Origin: Plectrocnemia conspersa
Taxonomy: Eukaryota > Arthropoda > Insecta > Trichoptera > Polycentropodidae
Direction of reading: 5' to 3'
NCBI GenBank assembly: GCA_009617715.1
Contig: VTFK01000292.1
Span: 496,001-560,000 of the forward strand
DNA length: 64,000 nt
Both the position numbers and the translations under genes were made by a program. Shown here in pieces: positions 52,680 through 64,000 of this stretch (positions are counted from its first letter, which is position 1; every line of letters begins with the position of its first letter). Below the pieces are notes generated by a model that was not told the DNA's origin, did not search any database, and saw only the letters and a program-made list of their open reading frames with translations.

Positions 52680-53060
52680 GGCATCAATATGTTGCTTCAC
52701 TGTTGATTCAATTTCACGTGAATTTAGTGCTACAGCATCAAGCTAGTGAATAAATTTCCGCACCGTATATATTATTACAGGCAGGTCTTTGTATGGAAAC
52801 AGATTGAGAACAGGCGATTAGCTTCGACAAGATTATCAACCCAGCCCGTATAATTGAGTATCGTCTGCGTTACACTGCCGAAACATTCGCGACATGTGTT
52901 TCGCTGAACTACCGATATTTCGTGGGTGTACCCCTCGTATTAGGGATAGAAACAGTTTCCCAATCACATAAGGAGACAAAGGTAGTCCCGGCGCTGAATT
53001 TGCTAGGGGGATTTGCTTCGGGTATGTCCCCGGTGCCTTGGGTGCCGAACAGAGATGGTT
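52680..53060 (-). mobile_element. Decayed non-LTR RT remnant with ADDTQLY motif (minus strand)
   Basis: On the minus strand, 52848-52871 reads NADDTQLY, one residue from the well-known RT active-site block YADDTQLY (Tyr codon TAC changed to AAC). The same frame is open upstream and gives SPYVIGKLFLSLIRGV, spaced like the L-G-P-x-L-F-x-x-x-I-x-D block before YADD. A GC-rich G-T-Q-G sequence near 53040 may be the worn P-Q-G-S block. Downstream, an open stretch reads LNSREIESTVKQHIDAHRSE, which I do not recognise. The overlapping plus-strand open frame 52808-53143 (112 codons including the stop, no ATG at its start) is therefore probably an antisense shadow, but it cannot be excluded as the real coding strand. 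Confidence 0.5.
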
Positions 53061-53304
53061 ATCGCAGCCAAAGCTTGATCACAATGAAGGATTACGGATT
53101 GCCAGGGATGTTTGTGTGGTGTAGTATGAATGTGTGTATGTAGCTTCTCTAGGAATACTATTACCCGGGGGTTTAGGGGCGGCACTAGAGCCTTTATTGC
53201 CGCCATAAATACACAGCCTGCGCTGAATAACTGACGAGATGTGTCGGCTGAAACGGTTCCCTTACATGCGATCCTTGGTTTTTATATTCTTGAAAAAGGA
53301 AACC

Positions 53305-54045
53305 CTTGCATTCGAATGTGTTGCATTATTCATTATTAAAGACGGAATTGCACTCGAACGGAGTCAGATAATAATGCACCGGGAGTAAATTGGGCGTTTC
53401 TGGTTCGTTGTGTGTTAAAAAGCTGAAAGCGATTTATTGCTTTTTGTTTTTATGTGCAACGTTTGCATGAAAGAGTTTTTGTTATCATTTAAAGATCAAG
53501 ACAATTTTTAATACTAAATATACAAACATATCAGAAGCGATGCTTTCATAACAAACGTTAAAGCATTGCTTCTTATATTTTTTATATATACCTAATTAAA
53601 CAGAGATTACAAATAGATTTACATACATTTAATGCATGTCATCGCGAAAGATTTATTACATCGAATTATAACCTGTATTATATGAATAATCTAGTAGTAT
53701 AAAAAAATATGTAATTTATTTGTTTAATTGGAATTCATAAATGTAATATATTGAAAGTTATACCTAATTATTATTGTCAGATTGTTCATTATTATGAATA
53801 TGTCACGATATGAATAACTAGTAATAAAATAATATGTAATGGTAGTATTATTTAAATCTTCCTTTAATGCCTTATACATAATCGTTTCAGCGTAATAGAG
53901 AAAGAGGTTGCATTGAAATGGGTCGTATTATTCGCGATTTAGAATAGAATTGCACACGAACGGAAGTAATGCAGAAATAACAATGCATAGAGGGAAAATG
54001 GGCATTTTGCTTCGTTATATCCTTAAAGTTAGAAGCGATTTATTT
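53305..54045. repeat. Diverged direct duplication (units 53305-53440 and 53906-54045)
   Basis: The two segments of about 135-140 bases align along their length. Shared blocks include TTGCATT at the start, GAATTGCAC followed by CGAACGGA, AATGCA, a GGG-AAAATGGGC-like block, GTTTC/TTTGC followed by TTCGTT, and GAAGCGATTTA at the end. By eye about seven bases in ten match, so the duplication is old. Between them a second smaller pair occurs (53680-53717 and 53809-53840: ATATGAATAA, CTAGTA, AATATGTAAT). No coding sequence is apparent. Confidence 0.6.
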
Positions 54046-56281
54046 TTAAGCTGCCTTCACGGGTTACACTGAAGTCATGTTTTTGTTTTGTGTAGCTTGA
54101 GGCCCTTTGGGATGCCATCGCGTGAGATATATATTTTTTTAAATGTGGCGTGTGAGATGGGTTATATAAAACGACAGTTCTTGAAACATCGGTTTATCAA
54201 ATCAATTTCATATGACAGATAAAAATGTTCTTTGGCGAGAAATTCTCGCATGTACCCTATAAACTTCAAAACGCATGTTGGATAAATGGTCACTTTTGTA
54301 CTGTATCGAATATAAGATGTAATATTAGACTATAAATTTATTTTTTTGTAGGGCAATTTATATAAACTACAATTATTAATAGATTTTTAACTATAAACTA
54401 TTTTTCTATATTGTTTAAAAAAAATTGAAATAAATTCATAACTCTTTTTATATATACAAGATTGAAAAAAAAGCAGCATAATTTGTAAACATTAAAAATG
54501 TTTTATAAAATTAGCATCGTTTAAAAAGAACAGTGTTAATAAAATAACGAGTCGCTAGTAAAAATTTAACTACTTTTATTTTGAATATTCATTTAGATTT
54601 TATCAAAAGAAAAATATTATAAAAATTTTCAAAATAATTTTTAGCCATAAAAATTTTAATTACACAATATTATATAAGGTATTGTATCTATTTTTTATTT
54701 ATAAATATTGTTTAAAATAAGCATTAAGGATTTTGTCCTGGGATTTCTCGAAAACAATTTTATTTAATGGTATATCTCACAAGTCTTGAATCTTTGGAAA
54801 TGTACTTAAAAATCCTTTGCGATTCAGGATTTGGTATCAAATTTAATTTTATTAATAAAAAAGTATTATTTTCTAATATTGTCATAATTAATTTAGTCTG
54901 CAATTTTTAGAAATATATATTAAAATCTCTCGAGGTTCAAGATTATATATTAATTTACCGGAAGTATTATTTCGTGTACCATTTGAAAAGTTTATTTTTC
55001 TCGCTTTTATTTTAGGCAATTATTGTACTTATATTTTTTGTGGTTATTAGTTGCTCTGTATAGATTTTAAAAAATAAAGAATCAATATGAGCTTTAATGA
55101 TACAACAAATTATTTAAATGTTGTTTACTTTTTACTATCACTAATTGCGTCGAAAGAAGGGTTACTATTAACATTGATTTGTGTCTCTTAAGTTTCAATT
55201 ATTACTTTAGCGATCTTTGAAACGACAATTGACTTTAAACTAAAAAAATAAAAAAATCTTAAGAACGGCAATAAGTTTGTCGTCCATAATTTAGTACGTG
55301 ACCTCACGGAAATGTTAATAAGTGGCTTAATAATAAAAGAGAAATCCTTTCAACAATGCACATTCATAATTGCACAATAAAATAAATCAACATCATCATC
55401 GAATACTGAATTTATACCGCTTTTACAATAATTGATGGCCACAATATGCCATTTGAAATAAATTTCTTTGATTTTAAAAGTTGTGTTCCAAAGGTAATGC
55501 GACGGTTATTTAATAATCTTTTATTTGATCAAAGCATCAATAAGTCATATTGAGAGACAACAGAGAAATCATCACGAGATCACGATATCACCACATCACG
55601 CTAATTGACTGGCTGACAAAAGCGACAAGACACATAAAAATACACTTGGATGAACGATTGAAACCTGAACTCTTGGATTCCAAGATCTGCGATATAAACT
55701 TCACCGCCTGACACTGACATCTATTTTTATATATATGTGGTAAATTATAAATTTAATTTTAAAAACATTCTATTTGTTTGTTCTAGCTTTTTCGCCGTCT
55801 ATCTGGCTAAGTCGCACCACTCAGCAATCAAACCCAAAACTTAAATTTACTACGATTAGTGGTTTATGTTGGCAAAACAAACAAAGAGTTCCATTATAAG
55901 ACTTAATAAGTGCACCGAATCTGCTAATCTGGTTTGACATGTGATAAAGCGTTTAAAAAAAAAGGTTTGTTAAAATGGGACACCGTGGGAAAACTCTCAA
56001 CGGATTAAGTCACAAGGTACGCGCCATAATTTATAAATAAATAATTAAATATCTGCTATCTAGTGAAGAGATAACTTGTGCATTCTGGTTTATCCTCGCT
56101 ATTTTTCTGTAATGTAAATTTTTCTGTTTCTATCGAAGAAAAAGCGAACAATTAAATCTATCATGGAGGGGAACACGGACATTAATAAATACTGGAACGT
56201 ATGTAACTAGGAATCACTAACACTTCGTCACTTCACTTCAGACAGTTTGTCTATTTTCTCTAAAACTATTAGTATCCACAC
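54046..56281. other. AT-rich non-coding stretch
   Basis: No supported gene. 55540-55710 is a more balanced patch with many CATCA/ATCACG strings but no long open frame. Nothing else is recognised. Confidence 0.45.
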
Positions 56282-56545
56282 TTAAACATCTACATTAGAT
56301 CTATAAGAGCCTTCTAATTTAGACTTAAGCCAAGAAGAGGCTGTCTCAACATTAATATATCTCTTATATCTCTTTCGCAACCACTGGGCCAGCTTGACGT
56401 CTGGAATCCAGAGCGACCCCACTTTCGAAACGCTACAGCCTACGGATGCACCCACAGACAACACTTCTGATTTGTTGCGCAATATATTGAATAAATTATT
56501 AAAATTTGTCTTAACCAAGTAAAGAGAAAAATTAAAATTTAATAC
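56282..56545 (-). CDS. Unassigned open frame (87 codons)
   Basis: The stop-to-stop frame is 87 sense codons with no ATG start. It reads SVGCSVSKVGSLWIPDVKL, then AQWLRKRYKRYINVETA, then SSWLKSKLEGSYRS, ending DV before TAA. Three Trp residues, mixed charges and low Asn/Ile/Lys bias in the second half look more like protein than the AT-rich chance openings nearby. I do not recognise a family. A worn retroelement or DNA-transposon piece is the likeliest explanation, since no splice acceptor or start is evident. Confidence 0.3.
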   Translation of the reverse strand, partial: VLNFNFSLYLVKTNFNNLFNILRNKSEVLSVGASVGCSVSKVGSLWIPDVKLAQWLRKRYKRYINVETASSWLKSKLEGSYRSNVDV

Positions 56546-59040
56546 TCATATATATTCCCTAGTATCGAGGGAGTTTATGTTTAATGTTTTATAATATAGA
56601 TCATATTTATTTTTCTGTTAAAGTGTAGTTTGATGTAGTAATTTCACAGTTTAACAATAGTTAAATTGTAAAATTTCATGCATTTTCATACGCTGCATTG
56701 CTGTCTGAAATTTTGACAGCGATTGTTTCATTGATATATGCGCAAAATAAATACAATTGCACCCGCCTAAATCTCATAAAGCCGACGTTGAAATAAATTA
56801 AAAACAACGAATCAGTGTTAACACTGTTGGTGGTGAAAAAAAAAACAATAAAAAAATAAATTGAAAACGTTACACTCGGCTATAAATTCGCGTTTGTATC
56901 ATTGAAAAAAGCGCAAATGTCACACTTTCATCCGGCGAAATAAGCCTTTCATAAGTAATGTTAAACTTTTACGATACACTTTCTCCGGATTACAAGGGAC
57001 ACTTTGTCTTTTTGGGAACGGTGGAAGGGAATATAAAAAAAATAAACTGGGGCGTGTAAACAGAGACGAAAACATCAAACGACATTACTTTCGACGCGAA
57101 TTTCACTATTCAAGTGAATTATTGAAAACGGCCCAATCGAACTCACATAATGGGGCGTAACGTCGGAAAATTGTTCTAAATTGCCTGGATAAATGGAATA
57201 CCGATTGCTTGCCTTCATTCGGTCCTTTCATAGAGGCGCGAGTATTTATCCTGAAAGCTGTATAGCTCAAACGCTAATTAACGAATATTGCTAAACCAAT
57301 ATCGGTAATAATTTACGTAGTAAATATTTTTTTGAATGACAATACGTATGTTTTAAGGTGAGATATAACCTTACTCTATACGATAACGGTGAGTCGTAAA
57401 GCCATAGCATTCTATTAAAAGTTTTGTATGAAATGGCCTCAAATGGAGCATCATTTTTATGGTAGATGTTTATGCTTATCCTTTTTTCTGGAAATGGAAT
57501 CTAATGCTGGATAAGGTCTTTAGAGTTTTTTTTATAGATAATTTATTTTCAATTCACTCATAAAGTAATAAAACTTTATTTATGTTTATAAAGTGTCGAA
57601 TAAAGAACGGAATATCTTTATTAGGCCTAAATAAATAAATAACTAGTTCTATAATACTATATTTATATATTTACTAATATATTTATGCTAGAGCGAACAG
57701 TTTTTTGGTTGGATTTTTAGCAAAGTAGAATATGCTTTAACCAAATTAGTCATTTTTAAATATACCTATCTTTGTAATTGTATTTTATAATATATAAATA
57801 TATTCCAATAGTACAAGAAAGAGCCACATTATGTTCTTTATATTTTTAAAAGTGATCTACACGTGGTAGTACGCATCAGGCATGCAACACAAAGGATCTG
57901 TAGTAGCCTAAAATATCTGCCGTAATTATCTGCCTATTTAAAACTAGAGTAATGCTCTGTCATTTGTTTTCTTATTAGTGCTAAAGAAACATATTATTAA
58001 TTCATTGACAAATAAAAGTTTAGTATTGTGATGCAAGAGTGTGAGTGGACTAAAAATCGAAAAAACGGCTTTCTTTGACCAGGTCAGATACAACAAATCA
58101 AACATTTATAAAAACAGAATTAAGTACAATAAAATCTAATAGACATAGAACTAGAGAAACTTTTCAATCTTTGGTAATTTCATGTCAAAGAAAAGTACAA
58201 GATTGTTGAATAAATCAATAGATTCTCCTTGTTTTTTAAAAAGCTATTTTCTTAAAAAAAATCATCAATATTGTCGATCATTATTCTTGAAAATAATTCT
58301 TTTATGAAAAAATAATGTACGGCATTCCTTATGAAAATTCTTGATATTCTTGAGATTTTTCGAGAATACTAATTAAAATTCTATAATTATCAAAATTTAG
58401 GAAATTGCTAAAAAAGAATTTTTAATTTGGAAAATTGATAAACCTCAATTTACTATTCAGGTCGTTAATTAATTCCATTGTAAATATTTAATAATGGTTT
58501 GCAGCGTTAGTAATGTATGGGTTAATAATATATGTCACAATTTTATATAAAAAAGTAATTTGTTTTAAAATAACGGGCGCATCAAAATTACAATTTTTTT
58601 TATATAATGTAATATCGTACAAAATTCGTTTAACACTTTTTCAAGTCGAAACTTCATTCCGGGGAAATTATTGAAGTCGTTAGCGTAGAGTTTTTTCACT
58701 CGAAAAAAATTAAACTTTTAAAGACATTTTCCCAGTTTCAGACACCGCTATCCTCCAAATATGATATATAAAAAATATATATTTTGCCTTAAATAACACA
58801 ACATCAAAGTAATATTTTCAATATTTTTCTACATATTTATTTGAATAAAAAAATTAAATTCTTACAGCTGATGATTGATTTTTTTTGTTGTGAAATGCGA
58901 ATTCATTAGCATTTTACCCATACTTCTTTTCAAAAAACGGGTGGTATGTTTTAATTTCGATTTATATAAATCGCGTTTAACAGCAATTGTCCCTCGAACG
59001 ACCGAATCAGAACGGATGAAAAATTGTGTTAATTAAAATA
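56546..59040. other. AT-rich non-coding stretch
   Basis: 56750-57290 is GC-richer without a recognised exon; the remainder is low-complexity AT sequence. Confidence 0.45.
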
Positions 59041-59520
59041 AAAAGCGCCTATTTCCCTCTCTTGCGTGTGTTGTCGTCACCGAACAGAGAAAACATGTAT
59101 ATAGCTAGTGCTAGAATGGCAGAATTATTGCTGAAAAAGAGGGCGGCCCATTAATTGGTATTGTGCGAGAACTCTAATGGTTCTATGGAAGGTTTTTTTA
59201 CTCGATCAAAGAGAGCTGTCCCGTTTTCAAGGGGGTGGGTGTGTTTTTGGGAAATTGTCGCGCCCAGAGAAAGACGGTACCCGGGGCCAGGAAGTATTAT
59301 TTACGAACCGGCTTGCCATTGACAGCTGTCAAAATATTCGACAGGACCGCTAGTACGGGGTCAAGGGTCCGCCCGGGCACACCCGTGCCCCCAGACCAAT
59401 AAAACTAATCGAAGATATTCATCTCCGGCGTTCGCTCCATTCACTTGGCCAAATTGCCAGAGCCGGGTCTCTAGATGGGCGACCAGGGTCGGGTCTTGGC
59501 GTTGAGGTGCCCTTCTGACA
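59041..59520. promoter_or_regulatory. GC-rich island with TGIF-type palindrome (candidate regulatory element)
   Basis: About 480 bases with markedly high GC lie in AT-rich DNA. They hold the perfect palindrome TTGACAGCTGTCAA (59319-59332), GGGGGTGGGTGTG and CACACCCG-type Krueppel-like/Sp-like strings, and a hairpin GGGCAC-ACCC-GTGCCC (59375-59390). TGACAGCTGTCA is the palindromic site of TGIF-class TALE homeodomain proteins (achintya/vismay in flies). No convincing open frame or splice structure was seen, so a conserved non-coding element or distal promoter is the likelier reading. Confidence 0.42.
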
Positions 59521-60269
59521 TTTTTTTACAAAAAAATATTTTTAAATTTGTGTTATGTTTTTTAAAATCAATTCTAAATTCTTTAAAAATAATATAAAAT
59601 ATAAAAGCGCATAAAATAAAAAAATAATAAAGTAAAAAGTTTTTTTTAAAGTTCTGTTATTCAATTCTTTAATAATAAATTGAAATATCCTAATTTTCTA
59701 AATGTCAATTTAAAGTTAATTCATACCATTTTTTAAATTTATCAAAGTATTTTAAATACAACTTTTATAAAGCCACATATTTTATGACCATTATTTATTA
59801 TTATATAATATAGAATATAGTCCAATGTCTATTTGCGTCAAGTAATAATATCATATTTGCAATATATTGAGAGCTTTCATTAAAATATCATATTTCGCTT
59901 TTAACCTAAATAAATTGAAATGAAATTAAAAAGAGCACTAGATTAAAATGCCATTTTTAAATTGCGATAAAAATATAATAAACTTCAACGGGCGATAGAA
60001 AGACGCGGATAAAATATCCTAATCTCGACTTTAACTCTATTTGGGTTTACAGCTTCATAAAACTGAAATAATAGGATCATAAAATAAATAATTCATTTCT
60101 AGAATATATAAATTATACTTTAATAAATATTGTATTATTTAGTTATTTTGTATTATTAGAACGGAGAAGTAAAATCTTGTAGACTAATAAAATCAATACA
60201 GGATTTAAATTTATTACTATCGCCTCATAAATACTGCCCCCTATGTTCTACTGCACACTAAATTAGATC

Positions 60270-60720
60270 CTGTCCGTCTTTATATGATACTGAAAAGTGG
60301 ATGGAGTATCTTGGCGTCGCGATTTTTATATGCTCGTCTTTTTCTTTTTGCCATTGGAAAACCGTGCACAATATTAGTCTAGATTGCAGACGGCAATCTC
60401 TTGCTCAGAGATTCGAAAGCGACAAATGGGGTGCGTATGTAGAAGGAAAGATGTGCCCTTAAGGACGTGGGGGTGGTTGGTAAGCACTTATATCCTTTTT
60501 TTTCGTCTTCGACGGCCTCTTATTAAGGGATTGTTTGCGTGTTTTCGCAACAACTTTGCGCGTGGTGAAAAAACCGACAAATATCTCTCATTCTCTGATA
60601 AGAGCCACATATAGAATACGACGCTCAATATCTAGACATATCCGATCTCGAGTATGTTTAGCTGTTGCTCGTTTCACGACAGTATTTGTATTGAGTGTGA
60701 TTGAAAAAATAACGTTTCTA
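60270..60720. other. GC-richer patch with two overlapping short open frames
   Basis: The patch contains plus-strand frames at 60384-60614 and 60535-60753 that overlap in different phases. Neither peptide is recognised, and the composition suggests conserved non-coding DNA more than exons. A GGGGTGCG string and GGGGGTGG at about 60470 resemble the GC-box-like strings of the 59.0-59.5 kb island. Confidence 0.2.
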
Positions 60721-61345
60721 AAACATAGGGGGAAAAATGAAAAAGAACTATAGCTATAATAAAACTAAATACTCATCAAAAAAACACAAACTTCATTCAC
60801 AATGTCTGAACTTTGGTACAAAAAGTCAATAAAAATATCTGACAAATGATAACAAATGTTACTTATTTAGTAATACTATTTGTTTAATTCCACTCAACTA
60901 ATGCTAAATTTAAAAAAACTTCTTAGTACCCAAGCAATGCTACGAATTAAGTTGCAAATCAATCTTTGCTGTTAAGAATAAAACTGCAATATAGCTTCTT
61001 TAGCAGATAAGCTTGCTAAACTGCGTATGTATTCGATATTATTTATTTCTAAATTTTTGATAAAGCTCCTAAATATATAAAAATAATCCCGAAATAAATA
61101 TCGTTTTTTTTAGATTCAAATTATAACAGTCAAATTTGTTTTGGCTTTTGATAGTTAAGTACGCATTTTGTGATATCTGTGTTGAAGCACACCTAGACTC
61201 CAAATCACGATATTTAAAAAAAATTAGGCTCTAAAATTTACGTAGACAGAACTTATACCAAGTGAACTATTTATACAAAACTGCATGTTATATAAACACT
61301 TTTGTGAAGTGAAAGAAGATTCATCAGACATAAAAATATCAAAGT

Positions 61346-61468
61346 GCAGACAATGCAAAAAAAGAATTTTTGGAATATGTTGTATCAAAACTTTCAAAAT
61401 TTTATGCTAATGCAGTGAAAAAATTGCTTGAGAGATGGAAAAATGTTTTTAGAAAAGAATTAAATTAA
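61346..61468 (+). mobile_element. Possible mariner-like transposase C-terminal remnant
   Basis: An open stretch of 40 codons plus a stop includes FLEYVVSKLSKFYANAV and KKLLERWKNVF. Mariner transposases end with a pattern of the type F-F-A-S-K-P-x-x-F-Y-x-x-G-I-x-x-L-P-x-R-W-x-K-V-I. The spacing of Ser-Lys, Phe-Tyr and Glu-Arg-Trp-Lys-x-Val matches, but Gly and Pro are replaced. No catalytic Asp block was recognised upstream and no inverted terminal repeats were found. This is a short relic if correct. Confidence 0.35.
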
Positions 61469-62924
61469 AGTAATTAAAATAAATATTTCAAAAGCGATTT
61501 TTAAATTTTAATAAAAAACGATTTTCGTTTCGGGATATCCTATTAAATAGCATTACACGAATTGCAAACTTCATTGCTATTGGTTGTGTGTCACAGATGC
61601 AATAAACTAATAGGTCGATTATAAAAAGGGAACATATAAATTGTAGCTCACTTTAAGCGCAGTTGGAATAATATACTTATTAAATTGTTTAGATACCTCC
61701 GATTAAACAGATTACTTCATATTTATTAAATAAATAAAAACGAGAGAAAATAATAAAAAATAAAAAAAAATAACGCTCAAAATTATATCAAAAATAGATG
61801 GATAGAACCAGTAAATTAAATAGTATAAAATATATTCTATTAAAAAAATTTATAAAAAGGTTTTTTATTCAGCAACATATTTGTCAATTATATATTTTTT
61901 TATTCATTATTATTGAAATAAGCAGAAAATAAAACTTATAAAAGATTGCTACTCTATATATCTCTAGCTAAATTTTAATATAATAATACAAACGTGATTG
62001 TTTTATATTTTCCACAAGCTCGTTAAAGTGATTTTAGTTTCGGTTTTAGAAACAACTTTTTTTAATGTCATATTTTATCAAGTAATAATAATAATTATTA
62101 AAATTATTATCTTGTGTTTGGTACAAAATTTTCAAAATTAAGACATATTTTAAAAATTTTATATTATTAATTAGCGAACAAAACGGAATTTTCTGACTTA
62201 TGTTTAAATTATTACCCGCGACTAGCGTATAATCTATTTATAATATCTTTGAGATTCGGTTAGAACTTTGGAGTATTTCATTCGATTACAAATTTAACTG
62301 ATGAAATTGACGTCTCTTTGAATAATTGATCTGAACCCTCGCCCCGAACCCTAGTAAGAAAATTGATTAATTAATTTTGGTGTACAAAATACATAAAAAA
62401 TTCAGATGCCGGCACAAAAAATTGCCTCATTGTGCGAACCATGATAAAGCAAGGACTCGTTAATATTATATAATATATATTGTCACTTGAGAACAATTTC
62501 AAGTTTTTTTTTATTCAAAACAAGGGGCGCAAAGTCGGCATTATGTAAAAAATACCAGGGCTGTCAATCAACCATTATGAATATTTTTTGTTCTTCTTTG
62601 AATCCTTTCCAATGTCCACGCTAAGATAAAATTGGGTTCAAACTTTTTATGACCGAAAGAAAAAGCAGCACGGCTTCAGATAAAATATGCTTTTTCTATA
62701 CAAAACAACTGGGCGGAATAAGAATAAAAATAAGGGTTGGTAAAACTCTATATATTCCATAATAAAAACAACCGAAATAGATAATGTATACACGACGTGA
62801 CGGCTAATATCGTGGTTTCTATTTGAAAAATGTTTTTTTAATAAATATGCTGCAAATAAAAATACTAAAATGTCCAGTCATAATAAATCAGAAGGTTGAG
62901 CTATAAATTGGTTTTACATCTGCG

Positions 62925-62943
62925 TTTTTTTTTTTTTTTTTTT
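62925..62943. repeat. Poly(T) tract
   Basis: Nineteen consecutive T. It could be the poly(A) end of a minus-strand retro-insertion, but no element body was recognised on its left side. Confidence 0.9.
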
Positions 62944-63708
62944 AATATAAAATATATTAATAAAGTTTTCAAGCTCGCCTGTAATATATAAATGCAAATT
63001 TATTTAATATTAAACTCTGGTCTGCCTGGTTATTTTTTCATAAATTATTTTTTTATAAAATATATATAAGTTAATACCTTTAGAATGTATATAAGCATGT
63101 ACATATATATTATTAAAAAAACATGATTAAATTACCATGAATAATATTATTTAAAAATAGAAGTAATAAAATTGCGACTGCAGTCATTAATTATGGTTTT
63201 TAAAAGTACTCTGTGACATATCAACAGGATTACTGGATTATCCAAAAAAAGCGAGCCTTTGATCCCAGTACATGTACGTAATAGGTTTATATTATATTAT
63301 AATCAAGACCAGCGTGCCTCTCTATGTGATGTAATGATGACATTGTTTGCTTTCTTCTATATATTGTATTAATATATGCAAGCAAGTCAAACGTGTGTTA
63401 GACTAAAAAAAAACATATGTTTAATTATATTTTTTTTATTTTATCACAATAAAAATTTTACCTGTTGTAATATAAAATGGATGTGACTAATTACGTTTTA
63501 AATACATTTTTATATTTGACAAAGGTTGAAAAGGGCAAGAGATTTTTTATCAGTTACGTTTATTAAATTAGATTTAATGAGAAATTAGTTACATGTTTTG
63601 TTTGTTAATGTATTAAAATAAGACTATTGGAACCTAAAAGATTACTCCAATGTGTCACTATTTAATAAAAGGTATTGGAATAATATAATTATTACAACAC
63701 ATAATAAC

Positions 63709-63724
63709 AAAAAAAAAAAAAAAA
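63709..63724. repeat. Poly(A) tract
   Basis: Sixteen consecutive A in AT-rich sequence; no recognisable retroelement body upstream. Confidence 0.9.
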
Positions 63725-64000
63725 GATAAAGTATGCAAATTGATTATTACGAACTGAAACAGCTCATAATAAATTACATTCAATAGATCAATATGCAATG
63801 CCAGCGTATTACCCTTTAAAAATCATCAAGAAAATCCCTAGTCAATGTATCATAAACATTTGAGTCTTGTAATATATTTTTTATAACACTTAAAATAAGT
63901 TCATTGTTCACATAACTCTTTCATTGTTTAAAGAAATGCTTAGTGACATACAATTTTCAGCTAAAGCTCCTCAAATCGTTTTTTAACGTTTCTAAAAGAA

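Larger units (their letters stand above)
61469..64000. other. AT-rich non-coding stretch at the window end
   Basis: Only simple repeats and homopolymer tracts are recognised; 62200-62680 is slightly less AT-rich and has no open frame. Confidence 0.5.

Overview
The window is strongly AT-rich eukaryotic DNA, judged by eye and not computed. It has almost no coding capacity, frequent AT microsatellites, decayed non-LTR retrotransposon pieces, and one clear pair of spliced exons. The exon proteins and the style of the retroelement remnants point to an arthropod, most likely an insect. I cannot name the order or species from the sequence alone.

The only host gene I can support lies on the minus strand. 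Two exons (29476-29599, then 23788-23931) have consensus splice sites and compatible phases. They encode part of the extracellular region of a class C G-protein-coupled receptor of the GPR158/GPR179-like type (Drosophila CG31760-like). They are separated by a 5544-base intron. I found no further exon in the 34 kb upstream or the 23.8 kb downstream, so most of the window is probably very long introns of this gene, although a gene boundary could lie unseen.

Layout: 1-18.6 kb is AT-rich sequence with one minus-strand reverse transcriptase (RT) scrap near 2.3-2.45 kb, a strong hairpin at 9.2 kb and an unassigned open frame at 12.2-12.4 kb. At 18.65-20.15 kb two different degenerate LINE remnants lie head to tail. 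At 21.4-21.6 kb four TAATCC sites cluster in a GC-richer patch. From 23.8 to 29.6 kb are the receptor exons and their intron, which carries two near-identical GCCAT-core motifs. From 29.6 to 64 kb there is AT-rich sequence with Jockey-like remnants (43.5-43.95 and 51.2-51.65 kb), a minus-strand RT remnant with an ADDTQLY motif (about 52.7-53.0 kb), a tRNA-like SINE or pseudogene (50.6 kb), a diverged duplicated segment (53.3-54.05 kb), an unassigned open frame (56.3-56.5 kb), a GC-rich island with a TGIF-type palindrome (59.0-59.5 kb) and a possible mariner transposase tail (61.35-61.47 kb).

Nothing here amounts to a new multi-gene system. The most checkable novelties are the non-coding ones: the TAATCC cluster, the 59.3 kb island, the paired GCCAT elements, the duplicated 53-54 kb segment and the terminator-like hairpin at 9.2 kb.
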